DNA of 64,000 nt, taken from contig CM055097.1 of the NCBI GenBank assembly GCA_029204225.1, positions 33,604,804-33,668,803 of the forward strand, written 5' to 3'. The stretch's first letter is position 1. Every line of letters starts with the position of its first letter. The stretch is from Diphasiastrum complanatum. Its lineage: Eukaryota > Streptophyta > Lycopodiopsida > Lycopodiales > Lycopodiaceae. The translations under genes and the position numbers were made by a program. Shown here in pieces: positions 27,701 through 40,300 of this stretch. The notes under the pieces are model-generated. The model ran no database searches, was not told the origin of the DNA, and saw only the letters and a list, made by a program, of their open reading frames with translations.

Positions 27701-30700
27701 TCTAAGCATATTTGTCTTCAATATAAGGCTCAAAAGTCATGACTCACTAGTTAGAACTTAGTAGTGACACATATTGGTCACTAGTATTAAGTAAGTTGTA
27801 ACTACATACCTGCATGTGTCATGGCCTCTTGGAATAGGAAGGCATAGACATCTTCTTCCTCCTCATCCCGTGCAGGAAGGTTAGGGACCTTTGTCACATC
27901 AATGTCATTAGGGTTCACCTATGCATTGTGAACTTTTAAGAATCAAGAGTTAGGAATCAATCAAAATCATTTTTCCAGTGGCCTCAAAAATTTCAATGAT
28001 CGATAATCAATCATCACTCACCATTGCATTGTTGAATGTTCAAATTTGAAACTTGAAAGTTGAATCCTAAAATTTGAAACTTAAGTACCAATTTACAATT
28101 CAATAGTTTACCTATAAGGCCTCTCCAACACCTCTCATCTCGTCCAATAGGCGTAGATTGTAGTGGACAAAAACGAGGCGTTGTAATTGTGTAGCGGAGA
28201 GTCTATTTCTGTTTCTCATGTGGATAAGAGAAAAGACACTTCAGTTCCTCTCACAAGCTGCTGCAGTGCAATCTTGTGAGAGGACACGCAATGCAAGCTC
28301 ACGCTGCCTGGGGGTACATCCCCCGTACTCCCACCAAGAGATTGGCTTCAACATGCCAGTTGTCTGTTGAGAAATTGCTTCCCAAAAGTGAGACCACTGT
28401 AGGAAATCATAAACCAAACAGCAAAGCATTCAACATAATGAATCTTAAACACACATAAAGGAGGAGATGGCTGGTCACCCCCGTTAGAGACTCGTGGCAC
28501 TATGGCTCTATACTTGCATACATGAATAATGAAGCAGTGACATACTTTATAGCTGACCCAACATTAGGGCAATGTCTAAATAACCTAACTTCTTCTACAA
28601 GCTTCATTAGGTCTAACCTAACTTCACCAACAAGTTAATAAAAACTGGCAAGCTCCTACTTTTAAGGTAGGGTCTTTTATTAATCAAGGCCATTTGGACC
28701 CATGAGTTTCTAGATGGGGGCCCAATACTATCTTAACTTGGCCAATAGACAAATAACCAACGGTTACACATATCTCGACCTTGTGGGTCAAAGTAACCTA
28801 AAGGTTTTTAATTAACAAAGCATATCCATTAACATATTCTAACACCCTCCTTTAATGGAAATGTGAGAAAAACAAATATACACAATAGCATCCAATTAAG
28901 GACAATATGAGAGATGAAAAATCTCCAACATGAAGTAGCTCTTGATTCTTGAACCAAAAGAGAGAATGCAACCTGCTGCCCGAACTCCATGCTACCAAAT
29001 ACTTCGAGCTATGAACACGCCAAAGTATGAACACTCCAACTCCAAAGTAGCCGAAAAAAGATCTCTACACAAATAGAGCACCAACATCACACACATTAGG
29101 TATAGTAGGGCGCCCTCTTGCCACCAAACAAATCTGAAAATCTCAGCCAAAAAACGTGTTGTTTGGACACCAAAATTTGATGTAGATGGGCACCCTCCTG
29201 CAAGCATGTAAATATGAAAATTTCAGGCTGAAAAATGTGTCAATCGAACACACAAAATGGATGTAGATGGATGATCTGAATTTTTCAGTCAAAAATGTGT
29301 AATAGGGCACATGTTGCCCTCCTGACAACACACAAATCTGAAAAATAGGTCAATACTGCATGTGATGTTCGGACATAAAGAGGGCTGAAGATGGGCACCC
29401 CCCTGTAGACCTTCCGAAATGCTGTAGCGCCTTCCAAACATCCACCAAAACTTCTATTAGGCTGGAGATCAAGTCTCCACTTGTAAAAATCAGATTAGAG
29501 CTGATTCTTCAGGACGAAAGGGGAGAGAGATAGCATTTTGATGGGCATTGGGCAGTAGGCCACAAAAGGCTCTGATACCATGTAGGAAATCATAAACCAA
29601 ACAACAAGGCATTCAACATAACAAATCTCAAACACACATGGAGGAGATGGCTGGTCACCCCCCCTTAGAGACTCGTGGCACTCCAGGAAGAATGGCTCTA
29701 TACTTGCTTACATAAATAATGAAGGAGTGACATACATTTATAGCTGACCCAACATTAGGGCAATGTCCAAATAACCTAACTTCTTCTATAAGCTTCATTA
29801 GGTCTAACCTAACTTCACCAACCAGTTACTTAATAATAATCGGCAAACCCCTACTTCTAAGTTAGGGTCTTTTAAATTATCAAGGCCATTTGGACCCATG
29901 AGTTTCTACATGGGGGCCCAATACTATCTTAACTTGGCCAATAGAGAAATAACCAATGGTTACATATATCTCGACCTTTTGGGTCAAAGTAACATACAAG
30001 TTTTTTATTAACATAGCATATATATTAACATATTCTAACAATCACAAGTAACATATATTAAGCTCATCTCCCAATTCCTGCTGCGTATCGACATCCGGAT
30101 AGATCCTTTGAATGTAATCATACCAACTGCCCTCTAGCTCAATATCTGATTGCCAGTCCACCCTCCTCTAGAGGGGATGCAAGATGTGGGCAACAACATG
30201 TAGTGGCTTGTGGAACCATTGCCATTTTCTTTTATCTCTTCGAGCCTGTGTGAGCCAAAATGTAAAGTTTTAGAACAACAGACATGTGAATCGTGATTGT
30301 ATTAGAGGTAACACAATTCAAATTACAAGTAGAGCCTAGGAGTCAAGATTCAAGATTATGGATTACTTATCGAGGCTCAATATGGTGCAACTATGCAACT
30401 GCTCACCCATCTTCTCCATGATCTCACAGAGAAGGCCCAAAGTGGACCCTTCTTTGTCTGTGAGGTGCAAGACGATGTGTAACACTTGTAGCTAGATAGC
30501 AATGGACTTGGCCTCCTCCCAAACGTGACTAGAGAGTATGATCCTCTCAAACCTCAAGGACTTGGCCTCTGTGGACCTGTGGTTCTGCTCCACTTTGCCT
30601 AATGGTTGGAAACCTCAAATCACGATTCACAAAGAATTAAGATGAATGCAAACTGCAATTTGCAAACCTGGTGGGGGCGCGCTTGAGGATCTCTGGGGCT

Positions 30701-33698
30701 TTGAATTCCCTATAGATGGAGAGGACCTTCGGTCGCTTGGTGACAAACCTGACCAAGAATCGAGCAATGTCCACTACCGTTCCTCCACAAAGTGAAACAC
30801 TTGCATGAACGTAGGAACTTTTTGAGAAATGCGTAACAAAGCCTCTCGGTACTTGTTTGCATCATCCTGGATGCCCAAATTACCCTGTTTCAATTAAGTC
30901 CATAATTGCATGGCCTTTTTCTTCTCATCCATAAGCACCCAATTTTGTGTAACCATTTGCTAAAATGCCTCCCATGTGATTGGAACTATGTCATGTTTCT
31001 CCACCTTCACCACCTCTATGCTGATTCTTGAAGACGATATGCGGCTTTAAGAATTATCTCAGTTTCACCATCAATGCCACATGTATAAATTGTTTTTGCA
31101 ACCAATTCTCAGAGGCATCTGTGGTCCTCATAGACACTGCTTCAATGAACTTCGAAGGTTTTAGATCCTTGATAGTAGGTAGCTTCCGCTTTCGAAACCC
31201 CAACTCAGCTTCATGGCCCGTTGACAATGTTCTCTTTGCTTCCATAGTCGTACCACACTGATTCTCTCAAGAACACTAGTCCCTTTACCTTTGAGTTGCT
31301 CCAAAATCAATCCACCTTGGAACATACTGCATCTAATCTCTTAGCATCATGGCTAGACTCTCCATATTGAGACATGTGTGATCTGAGTAGGAAACAACAA
31401 AGTTCAACTAGAAAAAATAGGATTTACCACGCTTTAACAGGTTTAAATTTTCGAAATCAGCCTTTTGCAAGGCGCGGTTGATGTAGGATAGTCTTTGTAA
31501 ACTTCCACAGTAGAAGGCATTTTTACATGTACTTAATTCCTTTGCCTGATGTAAATTGTAAATTGTAATTATTAAATTGTAAATGGCTAAGTCATCGGCT
31601 TGTGGAGACAATTGTGATCAATTTTAGTGACTAATTCCAAGATGGCCAAGGAGATACTGGGTCCCATGAGACTCTGCTGGATTGACCTTCTAAAAGTAGG
31701 AAGGGTTGACGGTCAACGTGATACGTATCGTATGCTCACTGGGACACTTGGTCCAGTGCATGAGAGACACTTGTCAGGTGGCCAACAAACGGGTCTACAA
31801 GATATGTTTCATATGCTCATTGGGACACTTCGTCCAATGTATGAGTGACACATGTCAGACAATCTACCTACTAGCTTGCCTATGTGTTAGGGTACTGCCA
31901 AGTGGCGAGTGTCGACTGTGCATGGAGTTTTCCATGTGTCACAAGCCAATCTCTCCAAGCTCATGAATCCTAGGAGCCGGTGTGTAGAATGAACCTCCCA
32001 ACCATAGGCGCCCCCTCCTTGAGTCCTTCTACCTGCTATTCCCATCAACTGGCACATGGCATCCACCTGTGGGTGATCAGTCCACTTGGCATGCCTGGCC
32101 CCTGTGACCTGTGAACACTACGAGACTCATAGGGTACCACCCCCGTGCCCCGCCAAAGACCTGTGACCCTCTTTGTCACCCCGACTACTTGCCAGCTAGC
32201 ATCTCGTCACTGATGGCTAGGGTCCCAACGGTCAAGACACACCGCGTCTCTGACAGCTTGCCAGGCGGTCACACCAGGTCACTGCTCGTGACGCACCAGT
32301 CCCAACTTGGGACAGATGTTCTCGTCGGTCACCGACCTTGGCCGATACTAGGCCTCAGGCCCTTTGGGTAACCGACCATGCCGAGATCATGGTAGAGTCG
32401 TAACTGGACTCTAACAATCCTTCCCTCCTCTGGGAAGTCATCGGTCCTAGATGACAAACTCTGGGTAAGACTTCTGCAACGCCTGTCGCGTCTCCCAGGT
32501 AGCATCTGACGACGGATGCCCTTTCCAAGTTACTAGATACTCTTGAAGGAGACGATTCCACAATCGTCGCTCCATTCTTTCTGGTCCATAACCTGCGGTG
32601 TCTTTCTCCTCAAGAGACACTAGACCTTCCACCAAGCTATCGCCATCGTGCAAACATTTCTTCAGTTTGCTAACATGGAATACTGGATGCACCTTGCATC
32701 CTACAGGTAGCTGTAGCTTATAAGCTACTTGGCTCACCTTCTTAATAATCAACCATGGTGCACAATACCTAGGAGATAACTTGGCGCACTTTCCTGTGCA
32801 TAGCACCTTCGACTTCGAAGGGAATAAAAAATACACCCAATCTCCATTCTCAAATTCCTGATAGGTACGATTCTAGGTGGAGACTTTCCGCAGAGCTCTC
32901 ATGTTTGCTTGTTGATCTATGTACGTTTGCTTGAGATTAATAAAGTGACGAATTTGCTAGGTAATTTTGTGTATTTTCTTAGGGTTTTGTGAGCTTGTGT
33001 GCAACAGCAGGCTGTAAAAATGTCAAACTTTTGCAAAAACCAACCAACTGAACCCCAATAGAGACTGCGACTGGCTGTGGGACAATGCTCAACTATTCAC
33101 AGTAGGATAATGAAATCAATGCAGCAGCTAGCTGAAAAAAGTGCACTGGACATCAAACAAGAACAACAAACTCCTACAGGCCTCCAAGAGCTGTAAAATA
33201 GGGCAGCAATCAAGTTCAAAAAGTCATTTTACGCTGAAACATATATATAAGTTTGACCAAATATCTCTAATGTCTTATAGTGGTCCCAAAGTTTATGCTT
33301 CAAAGAGCAATCATTCATAGAAGTTTCTCAAGCAGAATCATGCACACCTATTAATTGCTAGCTGTCAGATCTTTATGTTTACATCAGTTTTAAACCTATT
33401 CCTTGCTACAATAAATAGGAGGGAAATAAAAGGGAATCGACCAACTTTTCTCATAGACAGCTTTCAAACCCTTTACTAGCAAATATACTCTGATGATCTC
33501 TTTTCACAATGATGTTAAATATGATTCATGCTACTTTGAAGACAATATTACTGTGAAACTTTTAGATACTTTTTCCTTCACAGCCTATCTCCTTTTTCAT
33601 AAATTTGACCTTGTTGAAGAATTTTTATTACATTTTGAGCCTATGAAAAAGAAGCTTTTTTGATGTATTTGGGATGAAAAATGAGAGAGAGAGCGAGC

Positions 33699-33768
<70 letters not shown>

Positions 33769-34319
33769 CAATGTTTGTTTTTTGTTTTTTGGAAGGTAGA
33801 AGGAGGATGGAGCAGATAGTATTGCAGTCCAAATTGCAAATGAAACTCATTGGAAGGATCTTGTAATCTTTATTGCTGTTGTAAGTTTATCCATTCTTGA
33901 TGCTTTAGCACATTCAAATTCTCTCTCTCTCTCTCAATCAAGAGATTCATGCAAATTTGCTAATGCAAGGGCTAGTTAGGTGGACTGAAGCAATGATTTT
34001 GGCCTTATGATTATTGAGAACGCAACATTTGGTTGCATTTAGAGATAATGCTGTCAATCAGGTAATGAAAATGGTAGCATCTCGATGAGTTGGTTGTGAC
34101 CCACATTTACAATCAGGTAATGAAAATGGTAGCATCTCCGTGATGGGGCTGTGACCCACCTTCATAGCATAGCATTAAAGATCTAATCGAAGAAATTTTC
34201 AAATGAATGACGATTTCTGAACAAAGGGCACAGAACAAAAGATAGTTGTGTTTGGAAGAACCTTGTAGTCTTTGCAGCTGTGGTAAATATATCCATGCTT
34301 GCTCCTGTAGCACATTTCT

Positions 34320-34360
<41 letters not shown>

Positions 34361-37300
34361 AATCTGATGCAATGCTAATGTTTTGTGGACCTTTTCGCAA
34401 CGTGTTTGAAACGGGAAAGAATCGGCTCTGTCGAGAAAGAAACGGCGAAACGTTTTTAGGGTTTTTTTTTTGCTTGTTTTTATTCCTAGCCTTTTGAGTG
34501 TCTAGACAGTGATTATAGCTCTATACAATGACAATATAAACAATTGGTAATTGACACACTTGAATGACTAAGGACTCAATGAGACGTTGAGATACATCAC
34601 CATGCACAAGGTATTCATAATACTACTATTCCCTACTGAGTTCTGATTAAAGTTTTGTATGCCAGACTTTTACACACACATTAGGAGGTTAGTTTTTTTT
34701 TGTCTCTAATTTTAAAATCTGTTTCAAACGGTTCGTTTGAAATGGACTTTTTGAAATGGAATTTCATTGAATGAAACGCGCTTCAATGAAGCATTGTGCA
34801 ATGCGAATTTGCTAATACAAGGGAGAATTAGGTTGCTGAAGTACTATTGTGCAGCTTTATGGTCGATGACAAGGTTTTTGGTGCTATAGAGACAACAACA
34901 ACATTCACGTGAATTGGAAATGGTAAAGTTAACATATCCTTGAGGAGTTATGAACCACACTCACAAAATAATATAAGGATATAGCAGAGCTAACTGTCAA
35001 ATGAATGATAAATTCCTAGCAAAGAAGACAGGATCAGTGACATTGGCTTGCAGGCCTAGAAAGTAGCTCAATTCTATTACTCCCAACAAAGTACTAAACA
35101 TGCACAAGCACAGAGATGGAAAATGACCCAACAAAGGGCATTTGTATTTAAATGGCTGGGGCCCTGTCCTTAGCCCTACATTTCAAACAAAGAAAATGAT
35201 TGGCTTTATTGATTGTCAATCTGTGATAGTCTTCGAATGGATAAAAGTTTCAAATAGTTGAGCCCTGATCATATAGCATAGATCATATAACACATGAAGA
35301 TTCTCCCATGTGGCCTTTTCAGTAGGCTGTCCCTTCTGCTGAATGGACTGGACTTGATTTTCTGTCAACTTATCTGAAGCTGTACTTGAAGAAGAAAGGT
35401 CCCAAGCATCTCATTATCACAGGACTTATCTTGCCCAATGACAGCCCATGGCACTTTCAAATAAGAAGATTGACATACTTGTGTGGAGGATGGTAGCCTT
35501 CATACCATGATGAATTCTCCATAGAGGATTAAGGAACATACCAGTGCAGAGTTAGCAATTTTGTGTGTCGTCCTTTGATAAACTTGTGGCAAGAAAGCAA
35601 CAGTGGTTATACCTTGTTTCTCCTTCTTGACATCCACATACATATGGTCATTGGTGCTTATCTGTTGTATCTATGCATTATTTTTCTCATAGTATATTCT
35701 AGCTTTGTGAATCTGTGTTATCAGTCAAGTGACAATTTTAATAGATACCTAATTAGTCTCAATGAGTTAACTGGTAGTGCTTGGGAATAGCCTTAGACAA
35801 GTGAATACGCATGCTTGTGGAACTATTATAGCTATAATATGCCAAGCATAGATTCTGGTCCTTGTTTCTCCCCTATGGGAATATGAAGTAAACCAAATTC
35901 TCGTTTGACATATGATGAAAAACTTCTACTTGGCCATCAACCATTGAATGATAATGAGTGCCCGGACAGCAGTATTAACGTCAAGAATGTACATCAAATC
36001 AGCTCCAATTTTGATGTCAATTGAAATTCTTCTGCAGTACTCCACAACACCATCCAACGTTTATGTACATTCACCTGCATCCACATCTTGTGGATCAAGG
36101 AAGTAAATCTTGATGATTGTGGTTGGGTTCTAATCATGTGCTTGAAGATGAGGATTCTTATGCTTAACCAGCTTGGCTAGAGCCTGAGTATGCAGGTCGC
36201 ACAAAGCAAGTTGTAGAAAAGGATTCTGACTGGCCCAAACTACTGTAGTAGGTATTGTAACGCTTCTAGAATATCTGCTTCCAAGCTTAACAACTTGAAC
36301 CTGATAATCAACATACTTATGCTTCAAGTAGAAGCCAGAGACATAGTTAGAAAGAATGTACTAGCTTTTAAGCAAAAATATCACGACCTAAATGTCTAGA
36401 TGATTTTTAGCATACCTTGCCACAACCACATCTGAAGTCACATATGGAGATACATTTTAGAGCTCTAGGAATATCTTGCATTAAGCTTGCTTCAAACTTG
36501 AAAACTTGTCTCAGTCCCATTTACCCATTATAGATGATCCAATCATGGGCCCTCTCTGAAATGCTTTTGTAAGCACTCTCAAAAACTTGTGTATATCCTA
36601 GTCTTATAAGAAGTGTATATATGTCCACTGAGTTTGGCCCTCTTGGTCCATGTAAATAGATGCTCGCTAAATCTCCGAACAGTGGCCCTGTATGTCTCAA
36701 AATATTTGACCAATTGAGCAAACCGGCTCTTCAAATGATTAAAGATAAAATGAAAAACCCTGAAAAATACCTCAGAAGACCATCAAATGGAAGAATGTTT
36801 GGGCTGCATATCTTCCCAGAATGTCTAAAAAGTTGAAGTTTGAATCACTGCCTTGATAGGAGTTTAGTGCAACAAAATTTGTTGCAAACAGATTAGGACA
36901 GAGAAAGTGAGATCAGAAAAGAGTGAGCTATTTTGCATTTGTGCGCTAGTGGTAACCAGGTTCTCTAGGTTGGGGTAGGGAGGGGAAACAAGTATCCCTA
37001 CAAAAAAAAGGGGGAAACGGCATTTCCAAACATTATGACCTCTAGCCTTGGCGACTTGGTCGACTATGGAACAATAACAATAAAAATTCCATTTAATGAT
37101 GGGGCCTCATAGCCTCATGGCCCCAAAGATCATGATAAATGTTTGAAAATAACAGCATGTGCCCAGATACTAAAATACCCTACTTATCTGGGAAACATTA
37201 ATTTTCTGGCCGCCACCATTTTCCCAATGGCAGGAAATGCACCCAAGAAACGATCGTTTCCCATTTGGGGAAACTTATCTCCTACAACTTGGGCTGGTGG

Positions 37301-40300
37301 GACACGAGACTTAGAAACAAGAAAACAGTAAAAGTTGCACTGCAGCCGGGATCACAGATCAGGCAACTGTGGCCTGAAAACGGCCAACCAGCCAGAACCC
37401 TGCTAGAGTCGTCCACAGCCCTTCCCCAATCCCTCGTTTCCCCATCATGGGAAATGGCTTGGGAAAACGTCATTTTGCCACATTGGAATTGCATTAAAGC
37501 TGATCATTTCCCAGAGCATAAAGCATAATAGAAAAGCCAAAAAATCTACATGTTCCCTAATGGGGAAATTTCTGCTCAACAGTTTCCCACGGGCCCGTGG
37601 TGGAAGTGCGCTATACCCTATTGTTTCCCAAAACATATAGCAAAACAGAAAACCTAAAAAAGCTACATGTTGGAAACAAGTACCCCTAATGGGGAAACTT
37701 CTGTTCAACAGTTTCTCACTGGCCCAAGGGCCACGTGGGAAACTTGTACTAAAAGACCATTGGGGCTGAGGCCCTCACGACAAACTGTTCACTCTATGCC
37801 AGCCTCCTTATTAATCATCTGTTTTTGACCATCTTACAAGTATCTAATGGATAAAATCTATTGAGATTTTAATAACTTCGTCAAATGGTTAACTTTGGCA
37901 AACTCTCACCACAATGTCAATGATGTGTCATTTCCCGTTTCCCGTATCTTGTTTCTCGTTTCCTGTTTCCCAGGGGTTTGCATTTCCTGGATGGAAATAT
38001 TTCCCAAAACTATGCGCATACTTCAATGTAGATCAGTGTAGTCAGGATGTTAGCTAGCATCTATTAGTTTCCAATGAGAAATTGCTCGAGTCACATCATT
38101 GCTGTGATTGGATATCAGTTTGTCAGTGTTTTACAGTTCATCTTGCATTCTTTTGCTCACACTGTTTTTATACGCGGCCCTAGTTGGGAAAGATGTTTCC
38201 TGCCAGTGAAACATAATGACAGATCCCAAAACTATGCTTGCAATGAATTCATTTAAGCTTTCACATCACTATCAGGTTCACTTTGCTTTGTATTTGACCA
38301 TGCTATGAGATGAGCTGGAGTTGCAAAGATTGATCAAGCATCAGGTTATCATGGAAACAAATTTGGTAAACCACTTCAACTTATGCATGAAATTGGCAGA
38401 GCTGTGATAACTCAGGTAATGAAGAAATAAAGTCCTATATCTGCCTCTGAACTTGCCAAAAAATTGGTAGCTCTAATATTAAGGCTAAATATGATCCCTG
38501 GTGGCCCAAATTCTTTGAGATTCAACACTGATAAAGAGCAGAGAAATGAAAAAACTTCTAAACATATGTCACATAGGCTTGTTTCTGGTGGAGGAATATT
38601 GTACCTCTTGTGGAGATGGTGCTGTGTTGGGTCTTTCTGTATGCCAAACTAAGTAGGGTTTTCTGGTTCATAAGTTCACTATCAATCTTAACTGTCATGC
38701 GGTTTTCCTCAAAACCAATCTAATGATAGAAGCAAAGTCAATCAACCATTCCCATAGTTAATTCTTGCAACGCTTCTCAGAAAAACAATCTGTTTTTCTG
38801 TCACCTATTCATGAAAGGTGGAAGGTAGTGAATACATCATTGTGCATGATAGCTTTCTAAGTAGCCACTCTGACTCAACTATGTAGAGAAACTTGATCTG
38901 TAACCAGAGCTACATGTGGGATCTTACTGGTGATGAACTTATAGGTGATGCTTGTATCATTTAAAGCTACTAGCGTCCTTGCGTCCAAGGGAACTTGCCT
39001 TTTGGATGTAATGAACGATGTGCAAACAATTCAAGGGCGATGATGATCTCTTTACCATTCAAATATGTAGAGAAGCTGAATCTAGAACTGCTTGTATGAT
39101 CTTGGTGGTGATAGACCTAAAGGTGATGCTTTTATTAACCAAAGGCACAAAAGCTTTCACAAAGAAGGGAACATGTGTTCCAGAGCATTGGAGTGAGAAC
39201 TTTAACACAAGTAGTTCTGACTTAATCGCATAAGCTGAGGAGTACATGACCAAAAGATTTGAATGGAAGAATGAATCCCCAACTGAATTTGAAGTGCCAT
39301 GACTAAAGAATTGGCATTTGCCAAGAACAACACTGTTTTGATAGATTGCCTTAGTATCTTTACATCACAAAGCTAATATTTAGTCATTAGATCTGAGAAC
39401 GAAAGGGCTACAAGTTAAGAAAGTTATTAGGAAATCTCAACTCTAGCAGCAGCTTGACATTATCTAGAGAATAAGCCAGTCAGATAACATGTTAAAGATT
39501 AAATAGCTAGTAACTCATAGATATTGATAGGAGAGGGTTTTTCAATCCAGTAACAGCATAAATTAACTTTTGTGCATGAAAATTTCGAGATTACTATGTG
39601 ATACTGGAAAGTGAAGTCCAAGTCTGTGTAAACACTTGGTCTACTACTGCAAGCCCTTTGAGCAATGTGCTATTTAACCTTCAATTTTTTGCTCATACTG
39701 GACAGTTGCATTTGAATGCATTAAATATTCAATTATCTTGGACCTTGCCATGTGAAAGTTTTGAGATGTCCCATTCAAACGTCTTTTGAACGTTGCTGTT
39801 TGAAACACATTATATAGAAGATGAAATTCATGAAAGTCAGTAGCTCATGAGATCCTGCTCTTGTGAGTAAATAGTCATTCATTGCTGATGTCACAAATGG
39901 TCCGGGGCTTTTCATACTATGTATTGCTGATTTCACTTCTAAGTTTTCTACTTATTCAGGTAAGCTCAAGGCAAAAAGAAGTTAGCAGTACTTCTGGCAT
40001 GCAAGAAACTGTTCAGACAAGTCCATTTCTGCACTTCCGAGCTAAGGTTCCTCAAATACGCTATTTTTATCTATTTCACTAGGGATATTTAGAGTCCTGA
40101 AGGCTGCAGCTTAAGTTCAGTAGCTCAACTCTCACTCATCGAAACTCACTAGTTGCAAACTCTCAATCAGCAAAATCAGATTCCTTAGCATGCATCAGAG
40201 AGTCTTCTTTGTTATAGTCAGTTTCTCATATGACCTATGATTTGTGGCATAACTTATTTTACTGTTCCTTAGACACCACATGTACTAATGAGCAATGCCT

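Larger units (their letters stand above)
28398..30040 (-). mobile_element. Small non-autonomous copia-type LTR element S
   Basis: Complete structure on minus: 5' LTR 29581-30040, PBS TGGTATCAGAGCC at 29568-29580, an internal region of about 735 bp with no protein-like frame, a purine tract AAAGGAGGG (about 28846-28854), and 3' LTR 28398-28844. Flanking 5-mers are ACCAC (28393-28397) and ATCAC (30041-30045), a near-perfect target duplication. It interrupts the hAT gene between the two C-terminal blocks. With no gag or pol it must have been moved by another element's proteins (inference). Confidence 0.85.
27469..31380 (-). pseudogene. hAT-superfamily transposase gene relic inside MVD intron 4
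   Basis: Read on minus: a start-like stretch [17 protein letters not shown] (about 31364), a linker ([19 protein letters not shown], about 31180), the core [15 protein letters not shown]…APTRFA (about 30750-30665), [19 protein letters not shown] (about 30440), [11 protein letters not shown] (about 30210), and the hAT dimerisation block WWEYGG…[19 protein letters not shown] with RNRL (about 28345-28190). A D/E-rich tail ends EAPTP-stop at 27469-27471. Stops at about 30490, 30900 and elsewhere, plus likely introns, leave no intact frame. Element S (28398-30040) splits it. It moved or was copied by cut-and-paste transposition originally. TIRs and target duplication were not located. Confidence 0.8.
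33845..35035. repeat. Tandem duplication covering exon 5 and its downstream intron
   Basis: Copy A is about 33845-34233; copy B is about 34234-34380 and 34795-35035. Shared landmarks in order: TTGGAAG…CTTGTA(A/G)TCTTT.…GCTGT(T/G)GTAA.T, TAGCACATT, a CT run, TTTGCTAATRCAAGGG, GAAAATGGTA, TCAAATGAATGA. Copy B carries about 415 bp of extra sequence (34381-34795) bounded by GCAATGC on both sides. Confidence 0.7.
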
